Origin: Hydractinia symbiolongicarpus
Taxonomy: Eukaryota > Cnidaria > Hydrozoa > Anthoathecata > Hydractiniidae
Length of the DNA stretch: 64,000 nt
Direction of reading: 5' to 3'
Assembly: GCF_029227915.1 (NCBI RefSeq)
Contig: NC_079876.1
Coordinates: forward strand, 6,260,001 to 6,324,000
Shown one piece after another: positions 34,477 to 44,557 of the stretch (positions are counted from its first letter, which is position 1; every line of letters begins with the position of its first letter). Below the pieces are notes generated by a model. It was not told the DNA's origin and searched no databases. It worked only from the letters and a program-made list of their open reading frames with translations. The translations under genes were made by a program, and so were the position numbers.

Positions 34477-34880
34477 TTGCTAAGATTAGTGTCATTCTCG
34501 ATCATTTCATGTTACTCAAATGAGTACGCAGGAAGTCAGAATAAACGACATCAACCAGGAAGCAGTGTATCTAGTCGACTGACTACCTTTAAGGAACGAA
34601 GGATACACAATTACCAAGCTATGCTTCTGGGCTCCGATTCAAATTTCAAGTTCACAATTAATTATGCTTTGTCGTGCAAAAAATGTGGCTTCGTTTCGCT
34701 TAGACATAATGAAATCCGTAATGTCACGGGGATGTAACTAAAAGAAGTTTGTCAGATGTACGCATTGAACCGTGTCTACAACAGTTACCTGGTGAGCCAT
34801 TCAACGAGTGGACAGCGAATGTTTCTCAGGAATCGAGAGTTATGTATGCACAAGAGGTTTTTGGAACACTGGTCAAATAG
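34477..34880 (+). pseudogene. Relic of a repetitive ORF (ALSCKKCGFVSLRHNEIRN type)
   Basis: The frame ends NYALSCKKCGFVSLRHNEIR before a stop at 34735. The next frame reads DVRIEPCLQQLPGEPFNEWT and stops at 34876. I know this motif order (CKKGGFVxxRHNExRD ... VxIEPxLQPLxGE) as a common repeat-borne ORF in cnidarian and sponge gene sets; its biochemical role is not known to me. It is broken by a stop and a frameshift. Confidence 0.45.
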
Positions 34881-35303
34881 CATTTTTAGATGTTACCAAT
34901 AGCATATGATGTAAAAAAAAAGGAAGAAAAAGAAAAATTACAATCAGTGGATCCTAAAGTTAGCGAAACTACTTCCCGCATTTCTTACAACGTGTAGTTA
35001 GGAAAATCATAAATTTTAGTCAAAAAGTTGCCCAAACTCTCTCTTATGCGGGCATTTGGGGCTTATCAGCACCCTCGTAATCATTATGAAAGTTTTTCGT
35101 CACCGGCTCCTAAAGTGAAAGTTTATTCAAAGCAAAGGAGGTTATACATGAGGAGAGTATAATTATGATTGGGAACTTGGCTAAAAACATATTTTTTAAT
35201 AGTGTGCAGTATAAAAAATTGATGTTGGCTGACATTATGAATAAAACATACCTTTTTTTTCCTAGCGATCTATGTTAAATATAATATATATACATTATTA
35301 ACA

Positions 35304-38300
35304 ATGCCATTTGCAAAAACCAAACGTAAGGGTGCTAGAATAGTTAGCAGTCGGTTGCATAATGGCAGAGTTAAAAAAGTTTATAAGAGTGCACCACATC
35401 AGCCATCTACCAACAATGATATCACAATAAGTCAACCTTCATCATCTAGCAACAATATTTTTGATGCAGAACTTCACAATGCTTGTGAGTTTCTAATAAG
35501 TGGCGAAGCTGTTGTTAAAACTGGACTGTACGAAAAGACCAAAGAAAAGGAAATTGAAGAATGGAAATTAAAAACTGAAGATACTATATTGGCATATGGA
35601 AATAAGTATCATCTTATGCTTTCATCCAATTGTGTAAAATGTGGTGTAGATTTTCAAATACAGCTTATGTATGGTGTCAATCATGTGGTCCAGATGTTAC
35701 TTATTGCAGCAGTTGTTGCAAAGAATTTCATAGCAGTATTCCATTTCATTGCATGAAATAAATTACTGTGAGTTATTTCTATGATTTATTACACAGTGTT
35801 TACTCTCAGCCTTTTACATGCAAAACTAAAACTTTATTATAGGGCTGATATAATAGGTTTATATTTTTGGTATGGATGCAACTTTGTGGCTTTGTGTGTA
35901 ACAAAAAATATCTACTGATTCTTTTCATTGGGTTTTAGAATCATTTTGAAGTAAAAGAGTACAAATACTCCCGAACGTTGTGCAGCAAACATGTACAAAT
36001 GTGTTCGTCAAGATATACTCGTAATATGACAATTATTGGTGAAAGTGGTTAGTATATATATACATATATTTGCAACAATTTGTATATATATACAAGACTA
36101 AGCAACCATATTTGTAGTATATATATATGTTATTAAAATTAAAACATAAATTTTCTCGTTTAGGGTATTTGCATGAATGTTGTGTGTATTTTTGTTCATG
36201 CGATGAAGAACTGAATTCTCTTGTGCAGTACAATGTGTGGCCTGCAACTCCTACAAAACCACTAACAGCTGTATCTATGGAACTACTTTTCACCTTCATA
36301 GCTTTGCAATTAGAAGGGAAAATATCACTATTATCTTTTTGTGATGCACTTTCTTGGAAAAGTGGAATTCTTGATCACCAGTTGGTTAGTCGATTGCAAT
36401 ATTGTGTGTGTGAGTTAAATGTGAGTCAGAGGAACATTTATAATAATTAGAGCTTGTGTAATTTTAATCATTTTTCTAGAGAAAATGTCTTTATCGCTTT
36501 TTGAAAACAGATGCAATTGACCAATTTAGACAATTTCGCTATGGCTTACTTAATTTGAAGACAGTAAGTCCGAATTATTCTAAATTTAGGAAATGTGCAG
36601 CTTGCCCAAAGGTAGGAATAAGCTTATGTAGCAATTATAAACTTTACTACCAACTTTAGGATCTTGTTAGAATAGTTTATATATATCTAATTGTGAATAA
36701 ATCTAGAAAAATGGAAGCTTGTTTTATTGTATGGATGCCAATTTTGGGTTGGTCTTGAAAAAATCTTCTTCTAAATCAAAAAAGATGCCAATACGGTCAG
36801 AGCAGTTGTTTGTTGCAGATACTGAAGTTGTTAATTTTATGGAGAAATACGACGATTCATCAGGGGAAACAAAGAAAGTGAGTATATAATATATATATTT
36901 AAAATATTTGTACAAAAACACTTAACTTTAATCAACAAAAATGTTATTTATGTATGTGACATTATGTGCATATATATATGTATATATATATGTGATATAT
37001 TTTTTAGGATTGCAGTAATTTTCAAGCTGGCAACAACATCCGTTCTAAGCGGAAGACAAATAAGCTCAGTGTTACTAGTGTGTTTGGCATGTCGTGTCGA
37101 CATGAATATCCAAAATTATTTTTAAATATGTGCCATGGGGAAAGGTGGGTTAAGCATATACTTATTTTTGGTTAAATTGTGTAGATATGTTCATGATTTT
37201 TATATGATGGGAAATTTTGTTTTTGACATTTTTCAGGTTGGGTTATGCTGTTATGCTGTTAGATAAGATTTTGCAAGAATCTAATGGAAAAGAATTAGAT
37301 GTGCATATAGTATACGATATAGCATGTGTTTTAAAGCGACACTTAGAGGTTAGTTACAAAAACTTTCAAATATCAAGTGTATGAGAAAGCGGTTCTTTAA
37401 CAGAAGAGTGATAAAACAATGTTTTATAATACAATTTTTATACAGAAAAAACAAACCATGACGAAGTACAAACATTTCAATTTTAGTATACCCTTGTTTC
37501 ATTCTTATGGTTACAACGGTAATTGCCAGGTAGGTAATTATTATCACTTGTTTAAGTGCTTAAGATCATAATATTGTTACTTCAATGTAATGCATACCTA
37601 GATAAAGAACTCCATTCGAAGACTAGAGTCATTTGGTCTCATGTACGGAGAATTAATGGAAAGACTTTGGTCATACTTGCGCTCGTTTTCCAAAATTACT
37701 AAAGAGATGACCCCCGCTCATCGCATGGATTTACTGGGTGACGCTTTAATGCATTTTGGATCAATCAAAATGGGCAATATAGGTATACATAGGTAGAATA
37801 AGCAAAAGAGGTAAACATGATTAAGTAATGTAGTATTTATAAAAGGTTTATTAATTTAGGAAATACATTGGTAAATCTTTATGAAAAAGCCAATAAAACG
37901 ATGAAGTCGTGCTGTGATGAACTTGATGCAATATGCTCAAAACTTCAAGGTATGTTACTTAGTGAAGATGTTCTATAACCTTAAGACAGGGAATGCTAAG
38001 AAAACTATTCTTTTCTCTGAGTTTTTTTTTTTTTTACGCATGCGCATATTTTAAATCGTTATCTTTAAGAATACTTCTGCGTCAAACTTGCGAACGCAGA
38101 AAGATATTTAAAAACCTTTTTTTGTTAAAACATCGAGGGCAGAGAATTTTTATTAGAAAAAGTACTTTTTAAAGCCTATATATAATTTGTTTGTCAATTA
38201 TATTCTTAGTAAGTATCACAGAAGGCGTGTTGAATGCGTGGAAAAGCAAGGAGGATGAAGCGGTAACAAAACAGCCTTCAAATGCGAAAGGTAATTTTTA

Positions 38301-39610
38301 GTAATTTAAACGGGCGCGCGTAGGCGAGAATAAGCGAGAGAATGGACTCAGTGCTACTATCGAAAGCTCAAAGAATTTTGGAAAGAAAAGCGCCTGTCAC
38401 TGATGAGTGAAAAGCTATCAGATCGAGCTTGTCATATTTCTAAAGCAGCAAGGTTTAAAGTTTGCCCTGTTATATTATATAAGAAGTAATATAACATATA
38501 TATAAGAAATAAAAAATAACCACATCTGCGATTTTTAGGATTGATATCACTCTCAAAAGTCTTGAAAAGAAGCATAACATTCTTGCACGTTGGACCGTTA
38601 GCACTCCTGAATATCGATTCGAACATAAAAACGCCTTGCAATTCTCACAAGATGAAGCCATATGCCAACTATACCACGGCGTATCAGAACGAATGATGTT
38701 GTTGGTATTAAAAAGCGCTATGGAGGTACTAATGAACTATTCAATTGTCCTTAGTTCACATTACCATGATTTGATGACTTGTTACTGATTTAACCTTCCA
38801 TCGTTAATCGTTCAAATTTGATACGTGGTTCTTTTTAAAAAACTTAACCTTCTTAATCTAAGTTTATTACGGCGTAATAGCTCTTACTATAATCAAACTA
38901 TTTGGGTTTCTCTCTTAGATGGATTTGCAATTGCTAATCGTCTCAGCGCCCAAATAAATAAAGTGTGTAGAGAAATAAAGAATCAGCTGGACGGATTAAA
39001 TGACATACGGAAGGAGTTAAACGAGAGCTATTCTAACCTCAAATAGAGTGAAATATTGGATGTGAACTCAGCTGTCTACCAAAGTATTTCAATCCATGCA
39101 AGTGTTTAACTCGTGTGCCGTATTTCGTGACTTTTTAAGTAATTCTTGTTTCCATGTTTTTATAATTTAGTATAATTAGTAAGTTTTACGCAAATGTCAC
39201 GTGCATATTGCAATACTTGTTATTTTAGAAAACGTCAATAATTCCAAAAAATGTGAAGAGAAATGGCGTCCAATTATATTTGAGACAGCAACGAGCGTCT
39301 GAAGAGATTGGTCTTGTAAAACATGAAATGTCATGCGTTATAGATTATTGGCAAGAGCAATTTCAAATACTAAAAAATACTTGGAAACATGCGACAAGCC
39401 TGCCGAAAAGTTTCTCATCAGTGAAGTTATGGGCCGCGTGAGCGATACTTTAAATCGAAATAAAGCTCTGTTCAATAGTTTCGTTCATATTGAAAATCCA
39501 GTTGCGAATGATGTGCGAAGTACGAAGACGACGAAACGATAGATTTCGCGTATTACTCTGAGGACAGTGAAATATACTCAGATTCAAGTGAAAGTGCAGA
39601 TGGTGAATAA
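35304..39610 (+). mobile_element. KDZ (Kyakuja-Dileera-Zisupton) transposase gene, eroding, about 14 exons
   Basis: Exons: 35304-35767, 35939-36047, 36164-36384, 36480-36611, 36707-36877, 37008-37144, 37237-37348, 37446-37529, 37602-37782, 37860-37949, 38210-38290, 38335-38452, 38539-38725, then 38919-39046 and 39229-39610. Phases agree from exon 2 to exon 13. KDZ hallmarks in order: zinc ligands WCQSCG...YCSSC, WPATPTKPLTAVSMELL, CAACP, YCMDANFGL (first Asp), CRHEYP, VYDIAC (second Asp), FSIPLFHSYG, GELMERLWS (catalytic Glu). The C-terminus is acidic (YYSEDSEIYSDSSES). Breaks: a one-base loss near 35655 inside the zinc motif, a TAA at 35759, and a phase mismatch into 38919. It moves DNA by a DDE-type RNase H fold; this copy looks recently inactivated. 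No termini were identified. Confidence 0.72.
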
Positions 39611-39959
39611 AAGTTATATTGTAAATATATTTATGAAGCTGTGGTTCGATTATATAAAAATACAACGGCAGGGAATAAGGAGTATATAACCAAAAGTGTT
39701 GCGCATGACTTGTACCTGAAACAACCATCTTCCTTAGACTTTTCTAAACAAAACAAATGTATTTAATACCTAAGATATTTGTTTACATATAGTTATAATT
39801 TATTTTTGTTTTAAATTTCATGACTAGATATTAAAATTCGTGTACCTTACTTAACTATATAATATAATTGTTGGCGTAACTTCCTTCCCACTTTGTTTCT
39901 TCACGAACCTGTTGCCTGTGTAGCGCAAAACGATAATTGTCACAGTAAGAAAGACGTAG

Positions 39960-40135
39960 AAATGAATCAGCGTCAAGCTAATGTTTTACTCTGGTTAGCC
40001 TATGGCCCATACCGATTAACTCGGAGGCTCTGATACGGTCATTTCGAATACTGACAGAACGAACTTTATAAACAATGCCGAAGTGAATCAGCGTCAAGCC
40101 AATGTTTTACTCTGGTTAGCCTATGGCCTATACCC
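39960..40135 (+). repeat. 52-bp direct repeat, 120 bp apart
   Basis: GAATCAGCGTCAAGCYAATG followed by TTTTACTCTGGTTAGCCTAT occurs at 39963 and again at about 40084, between the KDZ gene and the next gene. Possible element termini; not proven. Confidence 0.7.
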
Positions 40136-40475
40136 ATATTCAGAACAGATTTTCATTTTTCATAAAGAACATACAATATTGATAAACTTTTATGATTTCA
40201 CAAAACCAAAAGAATTTTTGAATAGCCCGCAGAGGAATTTATCTTAAATTAAATTTTACAAAAATGCCCAGACGTTTAGTTGTCCTCGTCTATTTAAAAC
40301 AAAAGCTGTCTATAAGAGAAGCAACGATGGATATAGTGTATCATATACTAGAGTGAAACATTAGTAATCTGTTGTTTGCAATGCCTACTGCTATGTTACG
40401 TTCAAGTCCTTAGTCGTGAATCCGAACGCTGTTTTCACGCCAAAACCTATTCCTATTTTAGTTGAGTATAACGAT

Positions 40476-42793
40476 ATGGCCTCCAGCACAGTAACGAAAA
40501 GAACACAAAAATCGCAGGAGCAACTTGATATACTAGAAGCTATGTACGACAAGGGAATGACGTGTTACGGAAGAGACAACATTGGTTCTTTGACTTTACT
40601 GAGGGAAGCGGTAGAACAAACAGGGCTAACAGAGATCCAAGTCAAGGTTCAGTTTCCGCTCTATCGCCATTTACCAAAAGACAATGAGTCACGAAAATAA
40701 TTTTACACTTTATCTTTATTTAGAACTGGATTGATCAAAAAAGAAGAAAAAAGCAGGAAAAAACAGAAAATATCCGTGCACGACGGATGCGAGGATTTGA
40801 TATATTTCGATCCGAGTATATTTCCTCTCTGACAGGCAATATGAGCTAGTTTTTGTAAAAAATAATAACATTCATTTCACATGTTAAGATATAAGTTTAA
40901 TTTTGAATTGATATATTTTGGGTACTAACCATGATAGCGCTTTAGCATTAAAAAACGCCAATCGAGCATGGGGTGGAATGTCAGAAATTGAAAAGTCATC
41001 GTACTGTGATAAAGCTACAACTTTCAAACTTCCGGAATTCAAAGACATGAGCGCAGAGCAACAACGGCTAAAAATTCAACAGACTCGCCGAAAGATTGAA
41101 TTCCTGGTAAACAATATTGACTATCAGGAGAGAAATTTCTGTAAATTTATTTTAGCAAAGGTTCTTTAACAATTATTAACGTAATGTAACCCAATGTTGA
41201 AAACATTTTTCTTAATTACCTTGTTATTCTAGTGCAAAGAAATGTTGTCATTTAACATAGAAACATTGGTTATTGATGTTGATTGCAAGAGGAATAGAGG
41301 TCACACTTCTGTGTACGGCAGCCAACGAGGTGTAGACTTTGTAGAACAGCATCATGATATCGAGTGGGAGTTTTCATGTTTCGCTGCAGGTTTGAAGTTT
41401 CCGACAAAAATATGCTTTCCTCCAAACAACGTGAATAAAAATGTTAGCTTTAGCAATTATTCTGCTATTTATAATTTTAGGTGTTTCTGAGAACAGTGCC
41501 AAAGCTTCAAAAAGTGATGGAGACAAAGTTACTGAAGCGCTTAACAAAAAGATATGTAAGTATTTTTGCACTTTCATGCATCAGAGCTAATAGCGTTTTT
41601 TGATATGAGGATTATCCAAATATTTGATATAAGATATCAAAAAAACGCTACATGCCCTAAATTTGGCGCTGGTATACGAGGCTTTCTGCGATATTTATGA
41701 TGTTCATACAAATATTTAGATAGATTTAGCATCATGTGGGAAATGGACGCGTGTACCGTACCGAAAGATAACTGAAGGCGAAGTAAAAGTTCTCGGAATA
41801 CCACCGGGTTTCATTTTTAAGAAACCGTCAAACTGTACGAAATTGGAACTATCCATATTATTGGATAACATGGAACATATAAAATTTTTAGGTATAAACA
41901 TCTTTTCTTATCCATTACAGAAAAACAGTTCTTTTTTTTACATCATATCATACCTTAAGGGAATTATTTTTGCGGGAAAATGTTTCGAAAATAAAAATGA
42001 TTTTCGCGAAGTTAGCAAGTCCTAATATTTTTGCGAGAATGAATTCCCTAAAAATTAATTCCCTTATGGTCAGGTCAAGTGCCAAAACTAATTTACCGCA
42101 GTCTAAGTCGTTTGTTTATATTTGTCATTTAAAAAGATTTATGAAAATAATATTTCTTCAAGAAAAGAAACTTTGCGGTTTCGCGGTTTTTGGCATTTTT
42201 ACTGGGAAAGTTTAGCAAATTGTTGCCAACATTTTTACAGATTGGCAAAAATTTGCTAAACTTTCCCAGTAAAAATGCCAAAAGTCGCGAAACTCAAAGT
42301 TTCTTTCCTTGAAGAAATAAAACCTTATTTTGCCATAGTTATTCAGCGAAAAAACCAATCCCACCAGGGTCATCAGGTTAGTCTCCAACCTCCTACCGAC
42401 GCAGTCGTAGAAAATAGTGAGGTTGTCAATGAAAATATGGAAGCTGCGGTGACTGAAATTTTGACAGATCCTGTTCCCTCAAATGTTAAGAAAAGAAAAA
42501 AAGGAAGTCATAAAAAAATGAGTCAGCTTGACGACAATTGTCAAATGCTTGAGCTGACCGATAAAGTCCCGAATTCAAGAGAGCTTGGCATAACCCTTCA
42601 AGAAGTAATGTCCCAAGCCAGTGTTGATAAAGGCTTTGTCGATTACATCCTGAAGGATAGAGAAAGAGAAAGTGGACATCAAAATATTACTGAATACCTG
42701 ATAAAGTGGATTGGTTATGAGGTACCAACGTGGGAGCCGGAGGAGAATGTAAATTCGGCGGATATAAAAAGATATTTTTTGAACAAAAAGTAA
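40476..42793 (+). CDS. Divergent homeodomain - HMG-like - chromodomain protein (7 exons, 473 aa)
   Basis: Exons 40476-40646, 40724-40835, 40946-41160, 41233-41389, 41481-41555, 41724-41891, 42270-42793; the sum is 1422 nt and phases agree throughout. Residues 8-70 form a homeodomain-like unit (QEQLDILEAMY ... TGLTEIQVK|NWIDQKRRKK), with Gln where invariant Asn51 is expected. Residues about 80-130 look like an HMG box (FDIFRSEY ... ANRAWGGMSEIEKSSYCDKA). An unrecognised domain has KWTRVPYRKITEGEVKVLGI. Residues 421-468 are a chromodomain (YLIKWIGYEVPTWEPEENV). Intron 2 has a GC donor (ACAG|GCAATA) with a TACTAAC branch site. The last join (exon 6 to 7) is the weakest. Probably a nuclear chromatin-binding protein, perhaps transposon-derived since it abuts a KDZ element. 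Confidence 0.6.
41955..42066. mobile_element. MITE-like inverted repeat in intron 6
   Basis: TTAAGGGAATTATTTTTGCG at the left faces ...TTAATTCCCTTA at the right, about 112 bp in total, with TTTCGCGAA between. Small foldback elements of this look are common in cnidarian genomes. Confidence 0.4.
42170..42300. repeat. 50-bp-arm inverted repeat spanning a splice acceptor and exon start
   Basis: Left arm 42170-42220 and right arm 42251-42300 are near-perfect reverse complements (shared core GGCATTTTTACTGGGAAAGT), with a 30-nt spacer. The inferred acceptor at 42269 and the ATG at 42275 lie in the right arm. Confidence 0.85.
42275..42793 (+). CDS. Chromodomain-containing terminal exon
   Basis: A 172-codon open frame. 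The C-terminal 50 residues are a chromodomain: VDYILKDRERESG, then EYLIKWIGYEVPTWEPEENV. They supply aromatic-cage positions Tyr, Trp and Trp for methyl-lysine binding. A basic stretch (KKRKKGSHKK) precedes it. The frame is open from 42260, and an acceptor TTTCCCAG|TA at 42269 allows the join to the upstream exons. AATAAA follows at 42875-42880. If the join is wrong it could be a separate gene starting at 42275. Confidence 0.7.
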   Translation: MPKVAKLKVSFLEEIKPYFAIVIQRKNQSHQGHQVSLQPPTDAVVENSEVVNENMEAAVTEILTDPVPSNVKKRKKGSHKKMSQLDDNCQMLELTDKVPNSRELGITLQEVMSQASVDKGFVDYILKDRERESGHQNITEYLIKWIGYEVPTWEPEENVNSADIKRYFLNKK

Positions 42794-42874
42794 AGCGTTA
42801 TTTTAAAACAACAAATTTATTTGCGCCTTCGCTAGTTTCTTATATTGCTTTCTGCTCAAGTAGTGAACGATAAA

Positions 42875-42880
42875 AATAAA
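42875..42880 (+). terminator. Candidate polyadenylation signal
   Basis: AATAAA 82 nt downstream of the chromodomain stop codon. Confidence 0.4.
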
Positions 42881-42889
42881 ACTAATCGG

Positions 42890-43430
42890 GCCGCAGGATC
42901 GTAGTGGCCTAGGAGGCCGGGGGCCACAGCCCTCTTAAAATATTTGTAAATCATGGTTAATATGAAGGAAAACGCAGAGGATGCGTTTTTACCAATTTAA
43001 AGGGTAAAATCTTAAGATTTACATCCGTTTCTCCCTTTCAACAACAACAACAAAAAATTAGTGTCAGTTACGGCCCTGAGTCAATGTAATCGCCTGGGTA
43101 ATATAATTGTACAGGGGACTTGAGATGGTAAGGGAAATTATAATTTAATGCTAAATTGCACATGCAAAATTACACACATAATTTTTTTCTGTTTTACTTT
43201 ACAATACTTTTACATAAAATATAACTAATTTGGTTTATCTATTGAAATCGAAACCTTTCGCAAGATGCTGACCGTGCAATGAACTCCCCTGAAAATCCAT
43301 TCACGTGACTTACTGAAAAAATAGTCAAAACACTGTACTCCAAGGCAATTGAGATGCTATAAACTATTCTTAACTCGAGCAAATTATAATACATGTATGC
43401 ATGCCTAACAATACAAAACCCTCTCAACCT
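42890..43430. other. Intergenic region between convergent genes
   Basis: No exon-like frame. It separates the 3' ends of the chromodomain gene (+) and the pseudokinase gene (-). Confidence 0.45.
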
Positions 43431-43440
43431 TTCTAGAAAA

Positions 43441-44429
43441 TTATGTGGGGGGACGCAAACCACAATGATTATCCATGCATTTAAAAACGAAACGTTCAAT
43501 GCGAGCTTCAAGTAGCGCATCTTTGAAATTCAGAGGTTTTAATTCCATAATTGTCGCAATAGTAAATCCAAACGCGTAAATATCGGTCATGTATGACACG
43601 CCGCTTCCCCTATACAATTCTGGTGCCACGTGATGATGGTCGGTTAATTTTTTTAAAACGTCTTTAACGTTAGATTTCGCACAAGACGCTCGACATGCGA
43701 ATGAAAACCCGATAATGACCGGAGTGAAGTCACTACCTTTTACCATGACATTTTCAGGAATTATGTTGTTGTGTAACACTCCTTTATCAAATAAAAAAGA
43801 GAGTGCTTTAGCTAGCCCAATAATAATTTGTTTTATTATGTCTTCTGTGGGAAATATTACCTTCCGCTTCAGCAAAATTTTTATGCTGCTATCCCCTTCA
43901 TAGCTAAGCACAGAATGAAATTTTCCTTTGGCGTGTACAATACCAAAGACCTGTACAATATTGGGATGATTCCCAACAAACTGTAGCAGTCGTGCTTCGT
44001 GGCTAACATAAGCTAGGTTGCGCAGAGATGTTTCCTCTTTACCAAGTGCTAAGTAACTTTTTAAAATTACAGAATCTCCTTCGTCAAACACAGCACGGGT
44101 CACTTCTGCGAAATGACCAGAAAATATGACATTGGAAGCCAGGCCGGAGATTACCTCACTTGTCAAAATTGTGGGCGTTTGTTCTTGTAACAACGGATCG
44201 CCATTATGGAAGAACGATGAAAACAACGATGCATCAACCATTAGTGACGATCGAGAATGTCCAAGCTGTTCAAACATCTTTAGCTTTGTGAAATCCGCAC
44301 ATTGCAGCATCATCGAAGCATTTTTCTCTCTCAGAATGTGTATAGTCTTCTTTTGACTCGCTACGATCTGCTTGTATCTTTCAACAGCTTCTTTTGCTTT
44401 CTTCAATTCCATTTTTAACTTTTCGTTCT
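43441..44429 (-). CDS. Coiled coil - pseudokinase exon
   Basis: The 332-codon frame is probably a terminal exon: no good ATG, but an acceptor (TTTCCTGTGCCCATAG) lies at its start. Residues 5-45 are a charged coiled coil. A protein-kinase fold follows: Lys127 (VILKSY), Glu148 of helix C (SHEARLL), LHNNIIPENVMV at the catalytic loop, IGFSFA at the DFG site, APELY and TDIYAFG. Catalytic Asp (HRD) and metal-binding Asp (DFG) are both replaced (HNN, GFS), so it should be catalytically dead. Layout (LHNDxKxxN ... HHHVAPELYRG) resembles the invertebrate HND-type kinase-like family. It ends at RPPT, just short of the last helix. Upstream exons are unassigned. Confidence 0.72.
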
Positions 44430-44520
44430 CTATGGGCACAGGAAAGGTAAAGGTAAGCCGTTGTTATTTTGAGTCACGAGAACAATCCTAAGTAAAATAA
44501 GCGAAAAAGAAAATTTAATG

Positions 44521-44526
44521 TTTATT
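44521..44526 (-). terminator. Polyadenylation signal of the 124-aa gene
   Basis: TTTATT on the plus strand, i.e. AATAAA on the minus strand, 32 nt past the stop codon. The position is well suited. Confidence 0.55.
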
Positions 44527-44557
44527 AAAGAAATTTTTGAGCAAGAAAAAACAACAT

